A stretch of DNA of 64,000 bases, taken from positions 310,001 to 374,000 of the forward strand of contig PSQN01000005.1 in assembly GCA_002989075.1 (NCBI GenBank), read 5' to 3'. The DNA comes from Arthonia radiata. Lineage: Eukaryota; Ascomycota; Arthoniomycetes; Arthoniales; Arthoniaceae. Numbering within the stretch: position 1 is the first letter of the stretch; each line of letters begins with the position of its first letter. Below, piece after piece: positions 52,572 through 63,100 of this stretch. Under the pieces are notes generated by a model. It saw only the letters and a program-made list of their open reading frames with translations. It did not search any database and had not been told where the DNA came from. A program made the translations under genes and the position numbers.

Positions 52572-53933
52572 ACGGCTTACGACGCGCGACGGCAAGCGTG
52601 ATGTCGCATGTCGCGTGGCGGGCTGATTGCGTTGCTATTGGGAGTATGTCGAGGAGGAGGTGGACTGTTGGTGAGGGCAGAGATGTACTGGCGCTGATGG
52701 AGTCTCTGCCTTGCGCAATCCAACTGCGCTTGATTCAACCTCCTCTGTATCAACCTTCTGCGTCTTTTTTTCCTCTCTCTTTCGTTTCTTCACATCAGGA
52801 ATTTGATATTTTGAACTTTAATGTACGGAGCGAGATGGAGCAAAGCGTGATGGTCGGTCGTGATGCGGATATCAAGTAAGCAATGTGCGATGTTCTCGGA
52901 GTCTCAATGAGTTTCATGGCGCCTGTTCCCGATTCATATGTTAAGATGAGCCTGAGCTGTTGACCGCTCGGCCCATTCGCTGGCTTCGTAAGTACGCAGT
53001 TTCTGTCAGCTCACATGTCAGTGTTGTTTTGGTGGCAGAAAGACTTGTTCTCTTGCAAAGTCTGTCAAAATAGCACTCTGCACTTTCTGATATGATACAG
53101 CTGAAAATTTGATCACTGGCCGCTGTGTTTCCAGACTTTCCCAGTGTAAGGCGTTTCGGTGATGAGACACGGCTCGGCCGTGAACATTCGTACCTTCAAA
53201 CAAAGTCGATGAACCTTGGCGTGGGCATAGCCTATTGCGACCTGAGCATTCAAGCCCGGAGATGCTACGAACACTTCCGAGACATCGCCAAAATTTTAAT
53301 CACAGAAGGGTGTCACCCGTGAGCTCTGCTAATGATACAGCTCGTATGAACCACTGGGCGCGTCTCATACCGTCGATCTTTGCCAATAAGGCGGAGCATC
53401 ACTCATGATCAACAGTTGGTGCTTGAGTACGGGCCAGTACCAAACATAGCGCGGCCCACGTGAAGGCTCTACACCTTCACGCCATAGCCTATGGATGACT
53501 GAAGCGAGCGGCGATCTAACTTACCGCACCTGCATCACAATATTCTATATCAATTCAGGTGACGATGGCGCCTAAGAACTAGAGAACAAGGTCTTCGGTC
53601 TGGCTTTTCGTCCGACGTCAAACTCGTCTCACGGCACAGACTGACGAGACCGCTGGCGAGCAAGACCGGCTGAGCATGTCGAAAGCTTGGGGTCTGGAAT
53701 GTCGTGGACGCAGTATCGATGCTACAAAGCTGATCTCAAGAGCCATCATGTCCTCTGAATTTGCATCTCTCGCTCACCCTCGTTCACATCTCAACGCAGC
53801 AGCACACCTCAAGCGAACCTTCGTCACTCCAACTGTACGCGTCCATGAACCGCTCTTAGCACTGTCACCTCACTCACATCTCCTAGGAATTTCCACTAGG
53901 CAACAAGTGTCCGCCTTCCAAGATCCAACAACC
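52572..53933. other. Intergenic between the two secreted-protein paralogs
   Basis: About 1.36 kb in tandem orientation, presumably the spacer left after duplication. No third copy recognised. Confidence 0.45.
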
Positions 53934-54229
53934 ATGAAATACCTCACCCTTACCACGTTGGCCCTCGCCACCCTCACTCAAGGCTTCCTCGTCACCAAAC
54001 CCGAAAACAAGGTAACAACCAAGCCATGGAGCTGCCAGTCAACACGTGCCGCGATTAGCAAGGCTCGAAGATTCTCTTCTCCGACTGTGGCGGCTGTCAA
54101 CTCATGACGTTCTCAAAGGCGGGATGCGAGGGATCCCCGAACGTCTGGGTCAGGCAAGGCTTCATCGACCTGGTCCTCGACGGCTACAAATCGGTCAAGT
54201 GCATGGCTACTGTCGCTGCTCCCCTCTGA
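53934..54229 (+). CDS. Small secreted cysteine protein, copy 2
   Basis: Predicted exons 53934..54011 and 54059..54229 around a 47-bp GT-AG intron (GTAACA to GATTAG), 82 residues. Signal peptide MKYLTLTTLALATLTQGFLV matches copy 1 residue by residue in pattern. Exon 2 begins QGSKILFSDCGGCQLMTFSK and carries four Cys; its C-x9-C-x-G spacing and the final SVKCMA align with CKILAWTDPKC-QG and SVQCVA of copy 1. The N-terminal half of the mature part seen in copy 1 is absent. The intron is short and lacks a strong branch site, so the join is uncertain, but each frame is independently supported by homology to copy 1. Confidence 0.6.
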
Positions 54230-54407
54230 ATATGACCGTTGACGGATGAACGCTGGAGTGGACTTGTGTCGTTGAGAAGAGTCTCACTCCAGTCGCTCCC
54301 TTGCAGGAAGTTACGATCGTTGGGTAGAGATTCTGCTTGTGTCACCCTCTATGTGGTCCGTAGATGATATTTCATCTTAGTCCCAGTGCGGACTCTTCGA
54401 AGAAGAC

Positions 54408-54710
54408 TTGTATAGTGAGATCAACCTCAAAGGTCATCCAAAAATCCTTGTGCGTCACAGTAATGATATCGATAGATGCAACCCGCGCAATACCTTGCTT
54501 ACTAGGTATAACGAAAGGGTCATTTACGACGCATGCTCTTGGGGAGACAAATTGTTTCTGAACGACGATAGACTTGCTGCACTTGGTGATTACCTTCCGT
54601 CGGCAATCGAATCGGAATTGAATATCAGATACATCGACTTGGATTCTGCAGAAGGCAGCTCGCTGGCTCCGCCGCGCTCCCGACTTTACCTACCTTCGTC
54701 GAGCACATAA
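54408..54710 (+). CDS. Unidentified protein-like ORF
   Basis: A frame of 100 codons with sensible protein composition (NLKGHPKILVRHSNDIDRCN, RVIYDACSWGDKLFLNDDRL, GDYLPSAIESELNIRYIDLD). It is open upstream to about 54378, where a TTCATCTTAG acceptor-like site precedes it, so it could be an internal or last exon. Its end overlaps the last codons of the minus-strand gene by 25 bp. No family recognised; could be a gene remnant. Confidence 0.3.
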   Translation: MYSEINLKGHPKILVRHSNDIDRCNPRNTLLTRYNERVIYDACSWGDKLFLNDDRLAALGDYLPSAIESELNIRYIDLDSAEGSSLAPPRSRLYLPSSST

Positions 54711-55558
54711 ACCCACATGTCGGCCAACGCCGCCTGAACTGTGTTGGAGCTTTTACCGACCGTCCTTGACTTTACGTCCTCCCACTTGAAATGATGAACC
54801 AGCTCGTACAATTCCTCGAGGTTTGGGTCGTCGAACTCCTCCAACACGGCGACGACTTTAGGGCGCTTGCTCTTGAATAGCGCCTGTCTATCTGCGCCAT
54901 GAAAGTCAACAACACATGTCTTATTGGTAATGTCTTTCTCCACGCCGCTCGTGCGGGATAGAATGCCATGATCTTGAATCCAGGCGTGCTCCTTGGAGCC
55001 AGAGGCTGGATCTTGCGCCTCGACCCTGACATCTTTGGAGCCAGCAGCATCACAACCGTGTGCAAACTCCATGCCGCAGGCGCCTTGGATGGAGATGCAG
55101 TCGGCGTTGTTAACATTCTGGGCGGGCCGCGTGGTACCACTTGCCGTGCTAAGCTTGCCCAGTCCCAATATGACGACCAAGTCGCATGACCCGAATTGTT
55201 TTGAATGTTCCTTGGCCAGCTCGTGAATGTCTTTTTGTTGCTGTGACCCTTCCCACATGTTGGAATGGGCGTAGCCGAAACGCATGTGCAAGTCATGGTG
55301 TTCATGACTTGCATCGCCAACGACCACTTTACCTGCAAGGCTTGGGTGCGCAAACTTACTGGCGAAGTTGTGTGCATGGGTTAGACCAGCTTGAAGCCAG
55401 CCGCTTCTTTGTTCTTCTGAGGCATTCTCTACTGTGCCAGAGGACGCGGAGCCCGCGTCTGACGACTGGTCGGAAGGAGTCGATTCACGCGACTTCTTGT
55501 TAGACTCCGTGTGTGGGTCGTCTCGGGCTCTCTTTTTGGAGCTGCCCTGTTCAGCCAT
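54686..55558 (-). CDS. Orphan protein with nuclear-localisation-like N-terminus
   Basis: Single exon, 290 residues. The N-terminus has two basic clusters (SSKKRARDD, NKKSRE) resembling a bipartite nuclear signal, then a Ser/Asp/Glu-rich disordered stretch. The C-terminal 220 residues look folded: WLQAGLTHAHNFASKFAHPS, CDLVVILGLGKLSTASGTTR, CISIQGACGMEFAHGCDAAG, FKSKRPKVVAVLEEFDDPNL. His-rich HEHHDLHMRFGYAHSN is notable. I recognise no domain. No signal peptide or membrane helix. Likely real given length and composition; function unknown. Confidence 0.62.
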   Translation of the reverse strand: MAEQGSSKKRARDDPHTESNKKSRESTPSDQSSDAGSASSGTVENASEEQRSGWLQAGLTHAHNFASKFAHPSLAGKVVVGDASHEHHDLHMRFGYAHSNMWEGSQQQKDIHELAKEHSKQFGSCDLVVILGLGKLSTASGTTRPAQNVNNADCISIQGACGMEFAHGCDAAGSKDVRVEAQDPASGSKEHAWIQDHGILSRTSGVEKDITNKTCVVDFHGADRQALFKSKRPKVVAVLEEFDDPNLEELYELVHHFKWEDVKSRTVGKSSNTVQAALADMWVYVLDEGR

Positions 55559-57404
55559 GGTCGTGACAAGTAATAAGCGTGTACTGGACTGTCCCTGTCA
55601 ATGAGCAATGCTTTACATACTTCGCGAACCCTCTTTGTTGCGGAGTATTCCGAATGAATGCCGATCAGTACAGAGATTTGGGAAAGAATCGTAGAGCAGG
55701 AGCTATCTTGGTTGTAAAAGGGAGACTTGATGTAATGGTAAGGTGCAAGTATACCTTTTACTACTCAGTCGGACATGAGAAGCATGTACACTTATATACC
55801 ATGCTAGCCACGTGTCTCTTACTAAATCAGCCATGCCAGCTGTCTCATACGGAGGCACGCTCGTAGCTGGATTGACACCTGGAAAACAATGGGCACGTTC
55901 GTGTCAGCCAGAGACTTGATGAAGTCCGGAAGGATGGCCTCAAGGCAATCTGTAAACGGATCAGTCCTTTCCGTGAGACCACTTGGATCAGATGAGGTCA
56001 GAGAGTCAAATAGATCTGGGCATATTATCAGAATCTGTCATCTCGGCGACAAACAAACCTGGAAGCGGCGAATGTAGTGAGCATGCCGAGGAAGGGCCTG
56101 GGTCAAGATGTCGCTAGATATGCAACCTCTGCATATACTCGAAATCCTCCAGCGATCTTACATGGGCGTTACTGCTCACAGAGAAGCTAACCGTACGAGT
56201 AAGACCGCCGCAGAAGAGGAAGCCAAGCGTATCCCGTTGTCAATATTCTCAAGGGCTCGAGGCAATACAAGCACTCTCGTTGACTGCAAATCCGCGTACT
56301 CCTTCAGCAGCCTAGGTGGCAGACTGGATGCGAACACGCTCCTGGGGAGAACGAGATAGCTGGCAATACTACAGTTCAAGGCTCAAGTCTCCTCTATCTG
56401 GCTTGTACCAACCGAGGCAGAAGCCATCTTCGCCTTTATTTGCCTTATGCGGAACCGTGCAATCAGTCGACGTGAGATGGCCAGTCAGAGATCATCGTAG
56501 AAGCGTCGTTGGTGTACGTACTCCGTGATCCGGGTATCATCGAATTACCCACGTGCGCGAAGCCGGTGAATTCGCCGATTCTTTCCTATTGCGGATGGGG
56601 CTAGTTCGCGGCGCCGAAATGTATATAGAACCCTGTAAGCCTGACCCCCGACTCCAACGAACCCGACTTGCTCACCCATCCACGCCACCGCTTCACAATT
56701 ATGCATAATCGAAGTTTGGGAAATGTCACCCCATACAAAAATGTGTTTACAGACACTATAATCATGAATTGGTGGCGCGGCGACGCTGGGAAGTATTACA
56801 GGTCTGACCTGGTACCGAGGGCGGCTGGCCATGCTCGGTACGCTGATCGGGATCGCTTGCCTCACCGACTGACGCCCCGAGTCAAGTCTCGAAAGCCCCC
56901 CCAGCCCCTAAGGAGTAATTGCCCGGTAAATGGTCCAGACTCCCTGAATTAAACAGCAATATCAATACATGTCACACAGGTTCAACACTGTGCTTAGGCA
57001 CCTTCGCAAAGGAATCTTTGTGTAAGACAGCCCGGCCCTCAAGGATCATGCTTAGCAAACTATAATACCGTAAGCTGACATACCAGCCGCGAACGCGGCT
57101 CAGCCTATCAGGTCTGTCCAAGCATACTCGCATTATGTTCGGTACTATCTTCCTTGGTATTCCCCCTGCGAAATGCCCTGGCTATGTTACGCGACAACGA
57201 GCCGTGATTACTAAACTCGCAAAGCGAAGCCCTCTATCTCTGGGGCGCCTTTGCCCGTGTTGCCTTGGGGCTGCGTTCAACCGTGTACTGACTGCGAAAA
57301 ACGATTTGAGCAAGCTTTCTCTTTCATCAGCGTCGTCTCGGATCTTTGTGCGACAAGCCTCCTCAGCGATTGACCGAACTGCGCTTTGAGAGTGTAAGGC
57401 AACC
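55559..57404. other. Gene-empty divergent stretch
   Basis: About 1.85 kb between the orphan (-) and the P450 (+). Only short frames on both strands; a TATATA tract at about 56624 has no gene just downstream. Last few hundred bases should hold the P450 promoter. Confidence 0.5.
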
Positions 57405-59689
57405 ATGCTGGTCTCAATCCTTCTCTCGGGTTTCTTAGGCCTACTCGTCGTTCTCTTGCTATCGCAGGCCATTGCGCTCGTCAAGCATGTACGCGAAGCA
57501 AGAGCCTCTGGTCTTCCGTATATCATATCGCCGTAAGCCGACATCCGCTGGAGCCCAACAAGGCAAGCTCTCCCCCTAACAATGGATTGTGTTAATCGCG
57601 TTTTGTCGACAGTGTGCACTCCAACAGTTCTTTCTGGATGCTGACGCAGCCGCTCCTCCTTCCTATCCTTGAGCGCTTACCCAGATTTTTGACAGCGTCA
57701 TGGCTACCGTACGTTACATGCTGGCATTTCACCAATACATGCGTGGGAAAGTAGGCTGTTCACTCACCATGTATACAGCACGGCGACCCTCGCGCGCTTT
57801 TGGAACCACGGACACGCACCCTTCGCACGCATCGGCCACGATACCTTCCTCGTCGTCACCCCTGGTGGTAATACCCTTTTCACCGCCGACCCACCCGTTG
57901 TCGACCAGATCATCAAGCGCAGCAAAGACTTTGTCAAGCCGGTCGAGGTGTTCAAAGTGCTGGCCATGTTCGGTCCAAACTTGGCTACCGCGAATGGGGA
58001 GGAATCAAGAACGTATCGAAAGGTCGCCGCGGTGAGTAAACCCATCTGAACCAGCTGAAGCTATTCTGCTGGATGGCCAGCTCAAGGTTTTAGAGACTGA
58101 ACTGCCGTGCAGCCTAGCTTCGGCGATGCGACTAACGCGCGCGTGTGGGACTACTCCGTCCAACAAGCTGGCGTGGTCGTCGATCGCTGGAGGCAGCAGA
58201 GTCTCATCGTAACAGGTCGTGATGTTCTAGCCACCATGGGGCGTCTGGCCCTCCACGTTATGTCCTTCTGCATGAACGGTCGAGAGATGAGCTGGGACGA
58301 GGACGACTCGAGAAAGGAGCCCCTCGCAAAAGGCCATACGCTGTCTTTCGGCACGGCTCTATTCGAAGTGATGGATAAGCTGTTTACTATCATGCTTGTG
58401 CCAGGCTTCATCCTACGTACGTCTTCTTTACCTGCTCGAATGCGACTGTTCACTTTTACTCACACAGCTAGGCAACTACCCATCTCGCTCTCTCAACAGT
58501 GCTGCGCAAGCTTTCAAAGAGACGAAACAGTACATCGCCGAGATGCGCAAGCAGAAAACGATAGAGATGGAAAAGCAAGGAGCTAGCGCGGAGCCCAACC
58601 TCTTTAGTACGCTGTCCACTCCCATCTCTCACTGCCATACCTCTCATCTATTATCGGCTGGGCCCTGCTACACCGCGCATGCTAACCCGCTCTTCAGCAA
58701 CTCTCGTCGAAGCCTCCCACATCCGCCTCTTCACCCCCGCCGCCATAACCGGCAATGTCTTCATCTTCCTCGTCGCCGGCCACGAAACAACCGCCACAAC
58801 GCTCACCTTCCTCCTCAGCGCCCTCGCGTTCTTTCCCTCGATCCAACAACACGGTCAAGCCGACATCGACATCCTCCTGCCCTCCGACCCGGCAGAATGG
58901 TCCTACCGCCAGCACTTCCCACAGCTGTGGGCGCGCTGGCCCGGCGCCGTGCTCAGGGAGGTAGTGCGCTGCTGGGGCGTGCTGCCGGTGGTCCCGAAGT
59001 CTACCGGGGGCAGAGCGCAGACGCTGATGGTGGAGGGAAGGCAAGCTAGTCTTGCGCCGGGCACGCTCGTGATGCCGCATCAGAGTGGGTTGCATAAGAA
59101 TCCGCGGGTTTGGCCTGAGGAGGCGGTGAGTGTGAATGGCACCGGGATTGAGGGCGAGACGGCGCCGTGGGCTTTGAGCTGCTTTAACCCGGGTATGTGG
59201 GTTGATGATGGGAATGGGGTGATGAAGCCGGAGAGCGGGGCTTATGTGCCGTTTTCGGGAGGCGCGAGGAGTTGCAGTGAGTTTCTCCCTTCATCCGTCA
59301 CTTTTATTTCATTGCCTGCTTGACCCCGTTCTCTGTTTCCTTAGCCCGCCACATCACGGTGCTCCCACCCACAACTTTTTACACCCCACCACCCGACCAT
59401 CCGTCCCACTACCCTTTCCCCGCCGCTCCTCCCCTTCCGTCCAACTACTCCCCCAACAACCACCACAACCCCACTAACACAAAAAGTCGGCGAGCGCTTC
59501 GCCCAAGCCGAGATCATAGCGACCATGTGCCGGATCCTCAAAGACTACACCATCGAGCTGGACACGACGGGCACGACGCTCGCGGAGGCGCGGAAACACG
59601 CGGCTCGCGAACTGACGGATGGCGTGGAGATGAATTTAAGTTTGAGGATGCGGGAGGGCGTGGGCTTGAGATTGGTGCCGAGGGTGTAG
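57405..59689 (+). CDS. Cytochrome P450 monooxygenase
   Basis: Seven exons: 57405..57532, 57613..57708, 57779..58031, 58113..58416, 58472..58606, 58698..59276, 59487..59689 (introns 80, 70, 81, 55, 91 and 210 bp), 565 residues. All joins are in frame. An N-terminal ER anchor (MLVSILLSGFLGLLVVLLLS) and Pro hinge precede the catalytic domain. The I-helix reads FLVAGHETTATT (about residue 334), the K-helix ExxR is VLREVVRCW, and the haem loop FSGGARSC-IGERFA is split by the last intron right after the Cys (about residue 498), giving the full F-x-x-G-x-R-x-C-x-G. No backbone synthase neighbours it, so a stand-alone xenobiotic, fatty-acid or secondary-metabolite oxidase is possible. Clan and substrate not assigned. 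Confidence 0.93.
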
Positions 59690-60122
59690 TAAGTATTCTT
59701 GGGGTGTAGGGGGATTTAGAGGCAGGGTTGTGGTGGGTACTGTAGTAGTGGGCTTGAGTAGGTCTGAATGGTCGAAAGGTTCAGAGGATGAAGAAAGCAG
59801 GTTTAAGCGGCCTCATGTTTACATTACAGGGTGCAAAGTATGAAAATGCCATAACATCGGATCGCTCGATCATTGAATATGCTACGTAAAGACCGCAAGT
59901 CTTTCCACCACCAACACCACGCTGATATTGCACAAACGCTGCTCCTTGTACACTCATGACGCCGTCGTTCATGTCTCGTCTTCGTTTCCTATTCCATATC
60001 CATAACGCCTCGGAAACCCTCAAACACCCTCAAAAGGACCCGTTCATCACGATCGGCGCCGAGTCTATGACCCCCCAAAGCACCGTTCACAACCGCATCA
60101 CCCATCGTAATACCCTTACCCC
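59690..60122. other. Convergent 3' region
   Basis: About 430 bp between the stops of the P450 and TRA1 genes; nothing recognised. Confidence 0.5.
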
Positions 60123-63100
60123 TCACAACCACCCCATCCACCCGCCGTCCATCAACGCCAGATTCCTAGGCTGGACACTCTTACTGACCAGATCCACGAC
60201 GGTCTGATTCGCGGGCAACGGCCCACTCGCCGGCTTCGCCAACGCGATCGCGCGCTTCACCACGAGCTGCGAGTTCTGCTCTACGTACTCTCGCAGCGAC
60301 TCTCGGCCCGGGTTGGCCTTGTGATTATGCGTGTGCCAGAAGCTGACCTCATCTCTGACGAACAACGACAGCAACGGCCCCAGCTTGGTATCGTGCAGAT
60401 TCTTGCTCTGCTGCGCTTGCGCGCTCGGCGTGGGACCAGCGCCGTTCGTAGCGGGTTTGACATCGCCATTCTGTTGGCCACCGGGCGCGGCCTGCTCGGG
60501 TGGGAGGTTACCGTAGGGCTCACTCAGCGCTTTCGCGATGACGAGGACGCTCGCCGTGAAGATGCCCTCTAGGGCGACGGGGCCCATCAGCGTCTGCAGG
60601 TTCGGCGTCAGGCGCACCTGCACCGCGTCGCCGTTCGCGAAGACGGGCTTCGAGGGGCTCATGCTCGGCGTCATTTCCGCGCCCCAGACGTTGCCGGTGG
60701 CGCGGCTAAAGTTGATGCGGGAGGGCGTGCGGTCCTTGACGAAGAGGACGAAGGTCATGAAGGTGTGGCAGGCGAGTTGGTAGGCGGCCTGGCGGCGGAA
60801 GAGCCAGAAGTCGTCGAAAGAGGGGTGCGTGGCTTGGAAGTGTTGCAGGAGCAAGTTGTCTGGGACCATCGTGCGTTGGATATGCTCGAAGACTTGGAGA
60901 CGGACGGATTGGACAGCGTCTTGTGTTGGGTTCTGGGCTGCCAGTTCGCGGAGGCGGGAGGCAGCGTGGAGGGCCGGGTCTTCACGGATGAGACGGCGCT
61001 TACGACAGTGGTCTTCGTAGATGGTTTGAAGGGTGATGGAGGAGGAGTCGTCTTCGATCATGCGGATGGCTGGCGTCAAAGGCACCATGACAGGCAACGT
61101 AAATTGGAGCTTGCGGCGACGGGTCTCTTTCCGGCGGTTGAGCACATCGTTGAAGAAGCGGAACATCTGCGTCATTCGCTCCTCTCGACGGCAAGTGCGC
61201 GGCGTAGGGTGCTGAATGAGGAAGGAATGGACGGAACCGTCGTGGCCGCGTATCTTGATCTTGCGGAAGCAGATGCCAGATACGCGAACAAGATCAATGT
61301 CTGGCAGGAAACGCTCAATACGGACGAAGTCAGTGTTCTTATCGCTGTGCAGGAGGTACTGGCCTGGCACCTCAACCTCGTCGAACTTGTAGAACTTGAA
61401 CTCTACGAGATGCGGACCAGCTGATTCGAGATTGGTGGAACGTGCGCGACGGTCCAGCTTCTCTTCGAATCGGTCCCGCCACTTACGGAGCTTTGTAATG
61501 TAGGTAGGAATGTCAGGCACTTCGTTGACGAAGTCGGCTTCGAACGGCCCACGGATATGAGGCGGCAGGATCGAGTCAGCAAAGCGTACTAGGTTGGCTT
61601 CAGTCTGCGGTGGCAGCTTTGATCCCGCGACGTACTGCTTGGGCGCCCGACTGATATAGTTCAAAGCATCATTGAACAGAGCCACAATGAGTCGATAGGC
61701 TTCTTCGTCAGGTGAGGCCTTAAGTTGTCGCGATATTTGATCGACCATGGTCTCCATCGAAAGTGCGAGAAGCGGAAACCCCGTTTTGAGGGTGCTAGTG
61801 ATCTCCTCAATGTACTCCCACGGCTGCTTCGGTGTCGTAGATTGTTGCTGCTCCGCTTGTGATTGATCTTGCTGTTCGGTCTTGACGGTATCTGCAGGCT
61901 GTGGCTGCGATGTGCCTTCCTGCTTCTGACTGTCTTGACCCTGGGACGGACCATCAAGTTGCATCTTGGTGTCGCCAGTGTTTTCGTTGCCGTTCAAGCT
62001 TTGCTGGGTTGCATTTACGTCAGTCGTTCCCTCCGCAGTACCTGGGCGGGATGATGGTAGATTCTGATTAGATGCCGACGGAGAGCTCTGTGTAGCACGC
62101 GCGCCTTGCGTTTTCTGTTGTTTCGCCTCCTGCTGCTTTCTGATTTGCTGGAAGTCGTCGCGAGAAGTTCGCAGATGGTAATATAGAGCTTGTGGATATT
62201 GCTTCGCGATCTTCATCAAAATGCCGCGCACAATACGCGCCTCTGGCTTTGATGTGCTGACCAGGAGCTGAGGAATGAAGGTGATCCAGTACCATATAGG
62301 TGTGTCACCTTTGTAGTCTTCGAACGTCTTGGCTATCGCGCCTTCTTGATTGTCGAGACTAAGCAGCCAGAGAACACGACTCAACGACTTGCGCGACTTG
62401 GCGTTCTTATGCGTACCAGCCGCTTCCAAGTAACAGCTGAGCGCAGAGGTAGCTTTGCTCATGTCAGAAGGATTTTCTCTGTAGAGCTGCTCATTGTAAC
62501 GACCCCACTCAACCCATGCCTTCGCCAACTTCAGCTCAAAGCCCAATGCACTTGAGAATGCCTCGTTTGCTTCATTGGTCTGGTTCTGACGCGCAAGGAA
62601 CATACCCTTGAGCGTGTAGAACTCGGCTTTCTGTGGGTTACCAAAGTAGTTAAGGTTGGTGTTGTTGATGACTTCCAAACCGATCTGTAGCTCTGAAGGG
62701 TTATGATAATGGCATTTAGCCTGTTCTCGAAGCTTCAAGAACGCTTCTTGGATCTCGATGTTGGGTAGAGTGTAGATCGTGCTCAACTGCTGTATGCACA
62801 CCTCGGCCAACTGATGCTTCCTCGCAACGTGCGCAAATTTGTTAATAGTCCACGCAGTCTCATGGTATCCACGATAGGCGAAAGAGTTGCCACTGGCGTT
62901 GTTCTGCTGTTGAGGCACCAAACTTAGGTACTTATCGTTAATCAGTTGGAAAATGTGCCGCCGCCAAGTGACCAAGTCTTGCCATGTGTTGATGTCGTCC
63001 CAGAAGTTGGGTAGGCGGTCTCGCCAAGTACCCAGCAACAACTTGAGCTCTGGCGCTTTCTGATCCAGGTTGTTCGCCGTGGTCTGGTTCAAGGACTGGC

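Noticed and set aside
57405-59689. Secondary-metabolite gene cluster around the P450
   Set aside because: Neighbours are TRA1 and an orphan; no synthase, transferase, transporter or cluster regulator is adjacent.
60765-61424. A 219-codon plus-strand open frame
   Set aside because: Antisense of TRA1 exon sequence.
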